DNA of 64,000 nucleotides from CAADGU01 sp035444285 (GCA_035444285.1 DAOMOK010000024.1:1-64000); one strand, 5' to 3'; positions 45,935 through 54,883 are shown, numbered from the stretch's first letter. Translations and numbers: made by a program. The notes: a model not told the origin generated them from the letters alone.

Positions 45935-46993
45935 ATGAACAACGACCTGGATTTTGAGGGCTGGACATGCCCGGCGCCGCTGCGCAGCTATCCGAATGTG
46001 GTTTTGGGGCATGGCGGCGGCGGCAAATTATCGGCGGAGTTGGTGGAGCATTTGTTTGTGCCTGCCTTCCGCAATGACAAGCTGGAAGCATTGGGCGACG
46101 CGGCCGTGTTCTCGTTGAACGGTTCGCGGCTGGCGATGTCTACCGATTCGTTTGTGGTACGGCCGTTGTTTTTCCCCGGCGGCAACATTGGCGATCTGGC
46201 GGTGAATGGCACGGTCAACGACATCAGCATGAGTGGGGCACGGCCGTTGTACCTGAGCGTTGGTTTCATCATCGAAGAAGGGCTGCCCATGCAAACGCTG
46301 GCGCGCATTGTGGACAGCATGGCGGCAGCGGCGGCCAAAGCGGGCGTGACCTTGATCACCGGCGATACAAAGGTGGTGGACAAGGGGCACGGTGACGGCG
46401 TCTACATCAACACCAGCGGCATTGGTCTGATTCCCGATGGCCTGGATATTGGGCCCGACAGGGCACAGCCAGGGGATGTGGTCATCCTGAGCGGCACGAT
46501 TGGCGATCATGGCATGGCGATTATGAGTGTGCGCGAGGGGCTGGCCTTTGAGTCGCCCATTGTCAGCGACACGGCCGCGCTGAATGGACTGATCGCCGAA
46601 ATGCTTCAGGTTTGCCCCCAAATTCATGTGCTGCGCGACCCCACACGCGGCGGCGTGGCTTCTTCGCTAAATGAAATTGCCCAAAGCTCCGGCGTGGGCA
46701 TTGTCCTTGACGAAAAGAAAATCCCGGTAAACCAGTCTGTGCATTCGGCCTGTGAATTGTTGGGCATGGATCCGATTTATGTGGCGAATGAGGGGAAATT
46801 ATTAGCCATTGTGCCCGCGGCGCAGGCAGAAGCGGTAGTGGCGGTGATGCAGCAGCACGAGTTGGGGCGGGACACGGCCGTGATCGGCCAGGTGGTGTCC
46901 GCCCATCCCGGCATGTTGGTCGCCAAAACTGGCATCGGCGGTACGCGCGTGGTTCCCATGCAAATTGGCGAACAACTGCCGCGTATTTGTTAG
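45935..46993 (+). CDS. hypE: Hydrogenase maturation protein HypE
   Basis: 352 residues, AIRS/PurM-like ATPase. It dehydrates the thiocarbamate made by HypF to a thiocyanate. VVLGHGGGGKLSAELVE, LAMSTDSFVVRPLFFPGG and the ATP-binding GDTKVVDKGHGDGVYI block are intact, and the protein ends in PRIC, whose last Cys carries the ligand. Last gene of hypFCDE. Confidence 0.95.
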   Translation: MNNDLDFEGWTCPAPLRSYPNVVLGHGGGGKLSAELVEHLFVPAFRNDKLEALGDAAVFSLNGSRLAMSTDSFVVRPLFFPGGNIGDLAVNGTVNDISMSGARPLYLSVGFIIEEGLPMQTLARIVDSMAAAAAKAGVTLITGDTKVVDKGHGDGVYINTSGIGLIPDGLDIGPDRAQPGDVVILSGTIGDHGMAIMSVREGLAFESPIVSDTAALNGLIAEMLQVCPQIHVLRDPTRGGVASSLNEIAQSSGVGIVLDEKKIPVNQSVHSACELLGMDPIYVANEGKLLAIVPAAQAEAVVAVMQQHELGRDTAVIGQVVSAHPGMLVAKTGIGGTRVVPMQIGEQLPRIC

Positions 46994-47050
46994 AGATTGG
47001 TAATTGGAGATTGGAGATTAGAGATTGGGCCAATCTCCAATCTCTAATCT
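46991..47050. repeat. Heptad repeat array after hypE
   Basis: TAGAGATTGG, TAATTGGAGATTGGAGATT and GAGATTGGG, then the reverse complement CCAATCTCCAATCTCTAATCT. It supplies the TAG stop of hypE (46991-46993) and lies between hypE (+) and the minus-strand lipoprotein gene, so it may terminate both. Confidence 0.85.
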
Positions 47051-47062
47051 TCTGAGTAAATT

Positions 47063-48619
47063 TTATGGCTCGACCACGAACCAGACATCATTGACGCCTT
47101 GCCCGGTTGTGTCGCCGGGCACTTCATCGTTAATCCAGAAATAGAGGGGGTAGCCGTTATACGTCACCTGAAGTGTGCCATCGGTGCGTTCGGTAATGCC
47201 CAATTCCCCCGTCACGCCAAAACCACCAACGGGTAATTCGCCAGGTTGCAGCAGCAGGGGCGGCCAGTTGATGGCGCATTCGTCATAACAAATGCTGACA
47301 TTTTCTTCGTCTACGCCAAAAAGATAGAGCGTCATGCCGTTATGAGCCACCAGGAAGTCGCCGAGTTCGGCGCTATTGCCTAAAGCGACTGTATAGGGTG
47401 GCACCACGAACCAGACATCATCTACAGCCTGCCCGGTGGCGTCGCCGGGATTTTCATCCAGCACCCAGTAATACAGGGGCATTCCGCCATACGTCACCTG
47501 GACAGTACCATCTTCTCGCTCGGTAGTGCCTAGTTCGCCCCCAACGCCGGCGCCGCCGGTGAGCGTTTCACCTTCGGCCAGCAGCAGGGGCGGCCAGTAG
47601 AGGGCGCAATCATCATAGCAGTTGCTTATACCCGGTTCATCGGGATTAAAACGGTAGAGGGTTAAACCCTCCGGCCCGGTGAGGAAACGGCCGAGTTCTT
47701 CATTGCCACCCAACAGGACTTTGGTGGTAGGACGGGCCACCGCCCAGACGTTGCGGAAGTTGTGGCCGGTGGTATCGCCAGGGGCGGCGTCATTGACCCA
47801 GTAGTAGAGAGGCCAGCCGTCATACGTGACCTGTATTGTGCCGTCGTTGCGCTCGGTGGTGGACAGTGCGCCGGGCAGTTCGGCTACGGCCGTGACCTCT
47901 TCCGCGGCGGCCACGACCAACGGCGGCCAGGCCAGGGCGCACGCATCATAACAATTGCTGACGCCGGGGGTGTCATTGGCAAAGGTGTACAGCGTCATAC
48001 CGGCTGCATCGGTCAGGAAAGCACCCAATTCATCATCCTCAGCCAAATTGAGCAACGCTGTGACCGGCAGGCCACCCAAAACGGTAAACGGCGGCGTGAC
48101 CATATTGCCGTCCGCATCCATCGCTGGCGTGTCAGCGCCAGGGAATTCATATTCGCCCGGCGTACCGGCGTCTACATGGAGCATGGCATACAGGGTTTCG
48201 GTGGCGCCGGCGGGGTCAATCGTCACAGTGACATCAAGGTTTTCACCGGCAGCTACCGGCGCGTAGCCAAGAATGGGGCCGGGACGGCCGTCCGCCTGGG
48301 CATGAATGACAATCCAGCCGGGCACGTCAGCAGTAACGCTGTCTACGATAACGGTGTAGTCGTCGGTCAGGCTCTGGTCGGAAACGGTGACGGCGTTGGT
48401 CACGGCCGTTTCCGCCATTTCTGCGGTTGGTTCTACTTCAACTTCTGTTATTGCTTCGGGGACGGCGGTAGCGGCAGCCTCTTCTGGGGCGCTGGTGGGT
48501 GGGACTGTTGTCGGCGGTTCCGTTGGCGCCGCCGCCGGTGTGGGGGATTGCCCGCCACATGCAGCCAATAAAAAAAGCAACAGAACAAGCAGGGGTAAAA
48601 ACAGGGTAACTCTTTTCAT
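47063..48619 (-). CDS. Lipoprotein with three 'secreted repeat' (COG4315-like) modules
   Basis: 518 residues. A lipobox (LLFLLAAC near 20) and a Thr/Pro linker are followed by a DUF7282-like beta domain (about 75-190), then three copies of a roughly 105-residue module (about 190-300, 300-405 and 405-515). Each has LG.FL....GMTLY.F, the SNCYD.CA..WPPL cysteine block, TTERNDGTIQVTY and LYYW..D..PGDTTG. This is the repeat of the YSIRK/COG4315 lipoproteins, found outside the cell with unknown role. The pair of Cys in each CYD.CA may form a disulfide or bind metal. AAGGAGAG precedes ATG. Confidence 0.85.
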   Translation of the reverse strand: MKRVTLFLPLLVLLLFLLAACGGQSPTPAAAPTEPPTTVPPTSAPEEAAATAVPEAITEVEVEPTAEMAETAVTNAVTVSDQSLTDDYTVIVDSVTADVPGWIVIHAQADGRPGPILGYAPVAAGENLDVTVTIDPAGATETLYAMLHVDAGTPGEYEFPGADTPAMDADGNMVTPPFTVLGGLPVTALLNLAEDDELGAFLTDAAGMTLYTFANDTPGVSNCYDACALAWPPLVVAAAEEVTAVAELPGALSTTERNDGTIQVTYDGWPLYYWVNDAAPGDTTGHNFRNVWAVARPTTKVLLGGNEELGRFLTGPEGLTLYRFNPDEPGISNCYDDCALYWPPLLLAEGETLTGGAGVGGELGTTEREDGTVQVTYGGMPLYYWVLDENPGDATGQAVDDVWFVVPPYTVALGNSAELGDFLVAHNGMTLYLFGVDEENVSICYDECAINWPPLLLQPGELPVGGFGVTGELGITERTDGTLQVTYNGYPLYFWINDEVPGDTTGQGVNDVWFVVEP

Positions 48620-48729
48620 GGTTTTGCTCTCTCCTTATGTGATTGCTGTGAATCGGTTTGCCGGGTAATGGAACTCCCGACGTTCAACCATACGCACAAA
48701 ACAAGAAAGTGGATGAAAAGAGGGTGGAT

Positions 48730-49437
48730 TTATAAGTTAAAACCCAGCACCCGCTCGCCGGTGGGGCCGGGACTGCCACCCGCCGGTTCAATGGTGATGC
48801 CAAATGCGCTGTAAGCGGTCAACGGCCGTGCCACCTGAATGGACACCTGCGCGGAACCATCGGCATTCACCGAAAACACCGCGCCGCTGTCGCGTTCACC
48901 ATCCCGAATGAGCCACAACTGATACTGCTGTTCGGCCGTCAACGGTGGCAGGTTGGTGATGGTCAGCGTAGCCGTGCCGTCAGCCGCCAGACTGATGAGA
49001 CCTGCGGCGCCGGGGGCATATTCGGTGGCAGTGAGGGTAAATTGAGAGAGCGTCGCCGGGCGATTCTGCTGCCAGATGAAGAGGGCGGTGACGACCAGAG
49101 CCAGCATAGCCACAGCCAGCGCGGCCTGCCAGCGGGGGCGATGCCAGAGACTTTGAAGGCGCTCTTTTATTGATTGCTGGCGGGTGGGGACGGGTGGCCT
49201 GACGGCCGTTTGCGTGCGCGCCATCAATTTACTTTTTAGGGCCGGGGGGGGCGTGGTGAACGGCACGGCCGTAGCCAGCAAATCGGTGACGGTTTCATAG
49301 GCAGATAACTCGTCCCGGCAGGCAGGGCACGTAGCCAGATGCGCTGCGACCTGCGCCGCTTCCGCCGCGTCCAGGCTGCCCAGAGCATAAGCTGGTAACA
49401 AATCTTTGATGTCACTGTGTGTTGTCTCGTTCATCAT
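48730..49437 (-). CDS. RskA-type anti-sigma factor
   Basis: 235 residues. A zinc-finger anti-sigma domain at the N-terminus (AAHLATCPACRDELSAYE, HxxxCxxC), one membrane helix (about 110-130) and an extracellular RskA-like C-terminal domain (LWLIRDGERDSGAVFSVNADGSAQVSI). It would bind the ECF sigma factor upstream and release it on an outside signal. It follows the sigma gene by 42 bp. Confidence 0.9.
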   Translation of the reverse strand: MMNETTHSDIKDLLPAYALGSLDAAEAAQVAAHLATCPACRDELSAYETVTDLLATAVPFTTPPPALKSKLMARTQTAVRPPVPTRQQSIKERLQSLWHRPRWQAALAVAMLALVVTALFIWQQNRPATLSQFTLTATEYAPGAAGLISLAADGTATLTITNLPPLTAEQQYQLWLIRDGERDSGAVFSVNADGSAQVSIQVARPLTAYSAFGITIEPAGGSPGPTGERVLGFNL

Positions 49438-49479
49438 TCGTTGTCTTGAATGTACAAAATATCAATCGGCACGCCAACG

Positions 49480-50046
49480 TTACTCTGTATCTACTAACAA
49501 CCCACGCAGCCGGGCCATACCGGCGCGAATGCGTCCCTTGACCGTGCCCAGCGGTTCACCCAAATGGGCGGCAATCTCGCTGTGGCTCATGCCGCCGAAG
49601 TACGCCAATGCCAACGCCTGCTGCTGATCCTGTGGCAAGGAGGCCAGAGCACGGCGTACCTGTTCACGCTGCATGAGGAGGGCGGTTTGTGTTTCCGGGT
49701 TCTGGCTGTCGGTCAAGGGCACGGCCGTGACCTCATCCCAGCCCACGCTATCCTTTTCCGGCCTGACCTGCTCCCGCCGCAGGTTATCAATGGCCCGGTT
49801 GCGCGCCAAATGGGTCAGCCAGGTACTCACTTTGCTCTGATTGGCATCGTAGGTATGGCCTTTTTCCCAAACGCGGGTGAACACATCGAGCGTAATTTCT
49901 TCAGCCGTCTGGCTGCTGCCAACCATGCGGTAAGCCACACTAAACACCAGACGGCCGTAGCGATCATACAACTCTGCCAGCGCCGCCTCCTGCCCCCGCC
50001 CCATGTGCTGGAGGAGGGCAGCGTCAACAAGCTGCGTAAAGTCCAC
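49480..50046 (-). CDS. ECF sigma factor (SigK-like)
   Basis: About 188 residues from a GTG at 50046. Region 2 (LAELYDRYGRLVFSVAYRMVG, then TAEEITLDVFTRVWEKGHTYD) and region 4 (LPQDQQQALALAYFGGMSHSEIAAHLGEPLGTVKGRIRAGMARL) are complete. With the RskA-like protein it is a SigK/RskA-type pair. An in-frame ATG at 50175 would add 43 residues that look non-coding, so the shorter start is preferred but is not certain. A short imperfect hairpin lies just before it. Confidence 0.88.
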   Translation of the reverse strand: MDFTQLVDAALLQHMGRGQEAALAELYDRYGRLVFSVAYRMVGSSQTAEEITLDVFTRVWEKGHTYDANQSKVSTWLTHLARNRAIDNLRREQVRPEKDSVGWDEVTAVPLTDSQNPETQTALLMQREQVRRALASLPQDQQQALALAYFGGMSHSEIAAHLGEPLGTVKGRIRAGMARLRGLLVDTE

Positions 50047-50340
50047 GGTTAAATCCTGTCCCTGATTCCGGTTGAAACATGACAGGGATTCTACTGTCGC
50101 TGAAATGTTCTCGCCAAGTACGGCCATCAACCAACCATACGCAGGATACGGCCGTTTGGATGAAAACTTTTTCACTCATCCAGCGCGCTGTTTCTTGCGT
50201 ATCTATGAGGTAAGTGACGAAATACTGCCTTTGCCATCCCGGCAAGGGCGAATAATGGAGGTGGTTCATGACCTGAAGTAAACGGTGACAAGGCACTGTA
50301 TATCCCGGTACATCAACAACCTGATAAGGAGAAACTCAAC

Positions 50341-50856
50341 ATGTTAAGACAGACAAGAAAACTATTGGTGGTGGCGACCATACTGGCCCTGGCGGGTCTA
50401 TTTTTGGGGTGGCAAAACTCGGTGGCGTCAGCCCGGCAGCCTAAGATTTTGGAGTTTGATACGATGGTAGGCAACACGCAGGCTTTCACCGGGGCCACCA
50501 ACCCTATCCGGGGCATTAACGGCGGCGGCCTGCCCTGGGTGATCGGTTCGGCAAAGGGTGAGCTAAAAACAGACGGCCGTTTGGAAATCAATGTACAGGG
50601 GTTGGTATTGGCTGTCGGTCCCAACGCCGGCAGCAACCCCATTGCCAACTTCGCGGCCATTGTAAGCTGCCTGACGGGCGATGGCGGCGTGCAAAATGTG
50701 ATGACCGGCACCTTCCCGGCTACTACCGGCCCGGCCTCTCAAGGGGGCGGCAATGCCAAAATAGAGACGACGGTCACACTGCCTCAACCATGTATTGCAC
50801 CCATCATCTTTGTCACCAATCCGGGTGGCGCCTGGTTTGCGGCAACGGGGAACTAA
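50341..50856 (+). CDS. Small secreted protein of unknown function
   Basis: 171 residues. Signal peptide (KLLVVATILALAGLFLGWQNSVASA), then a beta-rich, Gly/Ala/Asn-rich domain with two Cys (SCLTGDGG and QPCIAP) and no recognised family. AAGGAGAAACTCAAC precedes the ATG. It is divergent from the ECF sigma gene, so it may be a target of that sigma factor; this is a guess from position. Confidence 0.75.
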   Translation: MLRQTRKLLVVATILALAGLFLGWQNSVASARQPKILEFDTMVGNTQAFTGATNPIRGINGGGLPWVIGSAKGELKTDGRLEINVQGLVLAVGPNAGSNPIANFAAIVSCLTGDGGVQNVMTGTFPATTGPASQGGGNAKIETTVTLPQPCIAPIIFVTNPGGAWFAATGN

Positions 50857-50863
50857 GCGCGTG

Positions 50864-50898
50864 TAGAAGTTCAACTTCTCAGAGAAGTTGAACTTCTA
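50864..50898. terminator. Bidirectional hairpin between convergent genes
   Basis: TAGAAGTTCAACTTCTC and GAGAAGTTGAACTTCTA, 17 bp perfect with a one-base centre, between the stop codons of the secreted protein (+) and the minus-strand gene at 50902. Probable terminator for both, of the same look as the heptad family. Confidence 0.75.
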
Positions 50899-50901
50899 AA
50901 A

Positions 50902-52245
50902 CTACTCCTCTTTGGGGCGCAAGGGCATCTCGCGGGGTTCGCAGGTGGGCATGTTGCCTGCATCCGGTGCGTCCACCAGGATAGCCGCCGGGTCTACGCG
51001 GGAGTTAAATTGGGACACTTCCACATCTTCGTGGATGAGACCGGCCCACACCGGCTGCGGGTTACGCACGCCAAAGACGTTGGTCAGGCGAATGCCGCCG
51101 GTTACTACGGCACGGTCGCCGGGCATCAGGTAATAGTGCCCATCAATTTCGGTTAAATCTTCCGGGCTGCCTACCGCCCAGCGAAAAGGGTAATTGGAGA
51201 TCTCATTTTCAAAACCGATGCCCACCCGAAAAGCGCCGGATTCGGTGAACCAGCCCAGGGTATTGTAATTCCAGTCGGAATCGTACACCGTGCCGGGCGG
51301 CGGGCCGCTGGTGCGAATGGGCGTTGTGCCGTAGTTTTCAACGGTGAGGGTGAAATAGAGGGTATCACAGATGGACACGGCCGTTATGTTCCAACTCACC
51401 GTATCCCCTGTTGGCGGTGGGAAGATGTGGGCGCGGGGCACACCACCGTACTGAATGGTGAACTCGCTTTCCACCCGGACAATTTGTCCCTCTTCGTCAC
51501 GGGCAATAGCCACAATGGGATAGGCGCCATCCGGCGGCGGCGTGGCGCCCTCGTCTACACCCCCGGCATAGTCGTAATAATGCCAGCCGGCCGACCGGGC
51601 CGGCACGTTTTGTTCATACTCCAAAACGGGCTGCTCAGAACCATCCGGCATGACCAAAAAGACACGCAAATCGGCCACATCTTTGGTCAGGAAAAATTGC
51701 GCCCGGAGGCGGTCGTCAATACCATCCCGGTTGGGGGTGAATGTGTCTCGATCCAGGGTGAAGTTGCGCATGTCGGGCAGTTCCGGGTCGCCGTCGCGGA
51801 TGGTGATCTGCCCCTGCTGCCGCTCGGTGACGTCCCGCTCGTCGGCGGCCTCCACCGTCCAGGTATAAAGGCCATCGGGCAGCAAACGACTCAGAATTTG
51901 CCCCTGCACCTGGTCATCGGGCAGCGTAAAACCATCCACAATGCCGCTAAAGGCGACGCGATAGTCACCGGCCCCACGCGGTTTCTCTTCACGAAAGTAA
52001 AAGCGTTCGCCGGCTTCATTTTCAAAGTAGATGGAGACACGGCCGTTGCGTGATAACCGGTAGCTAATAGTGGTGACGTCATCCACGCCATCCGCATTGG
52101 GGCTGATTTCGGCAGCCGCCACGTTCACGTTGCGCAGCAGGCTGTCGTCGCCGCGCACCAAACGCCAACCAACCGCCACCGCCGCCAACACGAGCATCAG
52201 AGCCAACATACCGACTATCCAGGGAGTTCGTTTCTGCTCAACCAT
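50902..52245 (-). CDS. Membrane-anchored protein with FlgD-like Ig modules
   Basis: 447 residues. One N-terminal membrane helix (about 9-27), then two FlgD/gliding-type Ig modules, each started by the aspartate-rich pattern SPNADGVDDVTTISY and TPNRDGIDDRLRA, which resembles calcium-binding loops. A third beta-rich domain follows. Probably exposed outside the cell; its function is unknown. Confidence 0.75.
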   Translation of the reverse strand: MVEQKRTPWIVGMLALMLVLAAVAVGWRLVRGDDSLLRNVNVAAAEISPNADGVDDVTTISYRLSRNGRVSIYFENEAGERFYFREEKPRGAGDYRVAFSGIVDGFTLPDDQVQGQILSRLLPDGLYTWTVEAADERDVTERQQGQITIRDGDPELPDMRNFTLDRDTFTPNRDGIDDRLRAQFFLTKDVADLRVFLVMPDGSEQPVLEYEQNVPARSAGWHYYDYAGGVDEGATPPPDGAYPIVAIARDEEGQIVRVESEFTIQYGGVPRAHIFPPPTGDTVSWNITAVSICDTLYFTLTVENYGTTPIRTSGPPPGTVYDSDWNYNTLGWFTESGAFRVGIGFENEISNYPFRWAVGSPEDLTEIDGHYYLMPGDRAVVTGGIRLTNVFGVRNPQPVWAGLIHEDVEVSQFNSRVDPAAILVDAPDAGNMPTCEPREMPLRPKEE

Positions 52246-52371
52246 AGGCGCAAGTGTACCAGAGGGGTACAGGCCGGGCGAGGACGATCAGGCTACGTTC
52301 AGACAACGGGATGTACGGCCGTTCACCCCACAAAATGAGAGGGCAACGGCCGTACCATTCCCCATTATCGC

Positions 52372-54216
52372 TTATTCCACCGTTACACTTTTTGCCAGGT
52401 TGCGTGGCTGGTCTACGTCGCAGCCACGGCGCACGGCCGTGTGGTAGCTGAGCAACTGCATGGGGATGCTGTTTACCACCGGGGCCAGCAGCGGCGGCGT
52501 TTCCGGCACATAAATCACATGGTCAGCTTCGGCGGCAACGGCCGTGTCCCCCTCCGTCGCCAGGGCAATCACCGTGCCGCCGCGTGCCTTCGCCTGCTGA
52601 ATCTGGCTGATCATCTTCTCATACAGCGGGTCTTTGGTGGCAATGGCTACCACCGGCATCGTCTCATCAATCAGGGCAATGGGGCCGTGTTTCATTTCCC
52701 CCGCCGGATAACCCTCCGCATGAATGTAGCTGATCTCCTTCAGCTTCAGCGCCCCTTCCAGCGCCACCGGGTAGTTGATGCCCCGCCCCAAAAAGAGAAA
52801 ATCGGTGGCCTTAAAAAAGTGATGGCTCAACTCCTCATATTCCGGGTCATGATCCAGCACCCGCCCCGCCAGATCAGGCAGATGCGCCAGGTCATCGGCC
52901 AATTGACGCTGCCGCGCCGGTGAGACCACGCCGCGCAGTTCACCCAACACGCAGGCCAGCAGATACAGGTCTACGATGGAGGTGGTAAACGCTTTGGTGC
53001 TGGCGACGCCAATCTCCGGCCCGGCTTGCATGGCAATGTAGCCATCAGAAATGCGCATGGATTGGCTGCCAAAGGCATTGACAATCGTCCACAAAATCGC
53101 CCCCGACGCCTTCGCCTGTTCACTGGCTGCCAACGTATCGGCCGTTTCGCCAGACTGGGTGATGGACAGTACGGCCGTGTCCCCATCCAATATCGGCTCA
53201 TAATAACGGAACTCGGAAGCGTACTCCACCTCCACCGGCACACGGGCAATAGACTCGATCATAAATTTGCCCACCAGCCCGGCGTAATAACTGGTGCCGC
53301 AGGCCACAATGAAGATTTTCTTCAGCCGTTTTGCCAGCTCTGGCGTCAGGTTCATTTCCGGCAGGCTGATGTGCCCCGTCTCAAAATCCACCCGCCCCCG
53401 CAGCGTGTTGATGATCGCCTGCGGCTGCTCAAAAATCTCTTTTTGCATGAAATGTTTGAACTCCCCTTTGGCTGCGCTCACCGGGTCCCAGGCGATGGTA
53501 TGGATTTCCGGTGTAATTGGGTTGCCGTCCAGATCGGTGATGCTGTAACCCTGCCGCGTCACCCGCGCCATCTGGCGGCTTTCCAGAAAAATCATCTGGC
53601 GCGTAAATTCCAGAATGGCGGGGATGTCCGAAGCGATAAACATTTCCTCCTGCCCCACGCCCAATGTGATGCCCCCAGCATTACCCAGACGAGCGCAAAT
53701 GAGGGTGTCTGGGTGGTCAATGCTCATCACCACGACAGCGTTAGCGCCGCGTAACTGGCGCAAGGTGTGGCGCACGGCCGTTTCAAACCCCACACCGCTC
53801 TCCAGATACCGCTCCACCATCTGTACAATCACTTCCGTGTCCGTCTCGGAGTCGAAGCGCACCCCTTCGGCCATCAGTTCGTCGCGCAGTTCCACGTAAT
53901 TTTCGACGATGCCATTGTGAACCAGGACGACACGGCCGTTCATACTGACATGTGGATGGGCGTTGCGCTGGCTGGGCTGCCCGTGCGTGGCCCAGCGGGT
54001 GTGCCCAATGCCGATATGCCCATGCAGCGGCGAGTGGGCCATCATGGTTTCCAGATTACCCAGCTTGCCCACATCCCGGCGCAAGGCAATATGTCCGTTT
54101 TGGGCCAGCACCGCCACCCCGGCCGAATCATAGCCCCGGTACTCCAGCCTTTTCAGGCCGCCCAACACCACGGCTGACGCTTCCCGCGCCCCAATATACC
54201 CAACGATACCACACAT
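52372..54216 (-). CDS. glmS: Glutamine-fructose-6-phosphate aminotransferase
   Basis: 614 residues, normal length. It makes glucosamine-6-phosphate, the first step to UDP-GlcNAc and peptidoglycan. The N-terminal glutaminase starts with Cys2 after Met (MCGIVGYIG), with HTRWATHG and NGIVENY; two SIS sugar-isomerase domains follow (ACGTSYYAGLVGKFMIES and GRGINYPVALEGALKLKEISY), and the end is KSVTVE. GGAGG lies seven bases before ATG. Regulated by the upstream glmS ribozyme at 54457-54695. Confidence 0.97.
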   Translation of the reverse strand: MCGIVGYIGAREASAVVLGGLKRLEYRGYDSAGVAVLAQNGHIALRRDVGKLGNLETMMAHSPLHGHIGIGHTRWATHGQPSQRNAHPHVSMNGRVVLVHNGIVENYVELRDELMAEGVRFDSETDTEVIVQMVERYLESGVGFETAVRHTLRQLRGANAVVVMSIDHPDTLICARLGNAGGITLGVGQEEMFIASDIPAILEFTRQMIFLESRQMARVTRQGYSITDLDGNPITPEIHTIAWDPVSAAKGEFKHFMQKEIFEQPQAIINTLRGRVDFETGHISLPEMNLTPELAKRLKKIFIVACGTSYYAGLVGKFMIESIARVPVEVEYASEFRYYEPILDGDTAVLSITQSGETADTLAASEQAKASGAILWTIVNAFGSQSMRISDGYIAMQAGPEIGVASTKAFTTSIVDLYLLACVLGELRGVVSPARQRQLADDLAHLPDLAGRVLDHDPEYEELSHHFFKATDFLFLGRGINYPVALEGALKLKEISYIHAEGYPAGEMKHGPIALIDETMPVVAIATKDPLYEKMISQIQQAKARGGTVIALATEGDTAVAAEADHVIYVPETPPLLAPVVNSIPMQLLSYHTAVRRGCDVDQPRNLAKSVTVE

Positions 54217-54456
54217 AATAAACCTCCATAAGAAAGTGAACAGTGTGCAGTAAGCAGTAAGCGGGAAGCAGTGGCATGAATGCTCACTGTTTACTGCTAA
54301 CCGCTCACTGCACTGTGGCGACCCTCGATTGTGTGTTTCGTGGGAACGCCCCTTCTAAAATTCCGTAAGCCGTAACCCGTAATCTGTTAACCGAACACGG
54401 TTTACGGTTTACGGATTACGATTTACGGATCACGGATCACGGTAAATTGGTCACTC
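54217..54456. repeat. Heptad repeat arrays between glmS and its ribozyme
   Basis: Two arrays. At 54247-54312, CAGTAAG units pair with TTTACTGCTAACCGCTCACTGC. At 54360-54443, CCGTAAG, CCGTAAC, CCGTAAT units pair with GGTTTAC, GGATTAC, GGATCAC units. Both can fold into long stems in the glmS leader, between the ribozyme and the start codon. No gene is present. Confidence 0.8.
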
Positions 54457-54695
54457 GCCACTCCTTTTGTCGGCCAGTTACCTGCGCCGGTTTGTGGAGT
54501 GGCTCTAAATTGAAGGGGCATTGATTCAGAGTGTGACCGCTCTGGAAGGCATCCGCTGATCTTTCGATTTTCCGACGGACGTTCCCACGTCCGCCGTTAA
54601 CCCCACCGCGCGGCGGGGAACCTTCACCTCGTCAACGAGCGCACACCTGTCAGGTCTTTTGAGACCTGACAGGTGTACACTTGTCCATGCGCTCA
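54457..54695 (-). ncRNA. glmS ribozyme
   Basis: Read on the minus strand: cleavage-site block AGCGCATGGACA (54693 down to 54682, matching family AGCGCC-W-GRRCU except two bases; cleavage expected between 54693 and 54692), P1 hairpin (arms 54643-54657 and 54662-54676), the invariant GTTGACGAGG (54636 down to 54627), GAAGG pairing with CCTTC in GCGGATGCCTTCC (54556 down to 54544), P3 hairpin CAGAG/CTCTG with TCACA in its loop (54527-54544), and P4 (54457-54464 with 54496-54503) with CAAACC and GGTAACT blocks. Glucosamine-6-phosphate is the cofactor for self-cleavage in this family. Two GC-rich hairpins (54601-54618 and 54573-54596) are extra. It lies in the glmS leader, as expected. Confidence 0.93.
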
Positions 54696-54768
54696 TCGTG
54701 CCCTGTTAATGTAGTGTGGACTGTAGCGGGCGGCGGTTACGGCCGTGCTTAACACCCACATCGCGCCT

Positions 54769-54796
54769 TTTCTACGCCACTTCCCCCAATTGTCAA
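54769..54796 (-). promoter_or_regulatory. Candidate glmS promoter
   Basis: On the minus strand TTGACA (54796-54791) and TAGAAA (54774-54769), 16-nt spacer. This puts the start of transcription about 70 nt before the ribozyme cleavage site. Confidence 0.55.
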
Positions 54797-54855
54797 GCGG
54801 TTAAGCGCGTAGATAAATTTTTCCTCACCCATCTGTACTAATTTTCACAAAATGG

Positions 54856-54883
54856 TTGACAGTTACTTAGGCGGGCTTACAAT
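54856..54883 (+). promoter_or_regulatory. Promoter of the MarR/RND operon
   Basis: TTGACA (54856-54861) and TACAAT (54878-54883), 16-nt spacer. The palindromic operator begins within the -10. Confidence 0.7.

Noticed and set aside
50047..50175. N-terminal extension of the ECF sigma factor
   Set aside because: The 43 extra residues are not conserved-looking, lie over a hairpin and precede region 2 by too much; kept only as an alternative.
54247..54443. CRISPR-like look of the repeated units upstream of glmS
   Set aside because: Units are 7 bp, contiguous and degenerate, with no unique spacers of 30-40 bp; they are heptad arrays.
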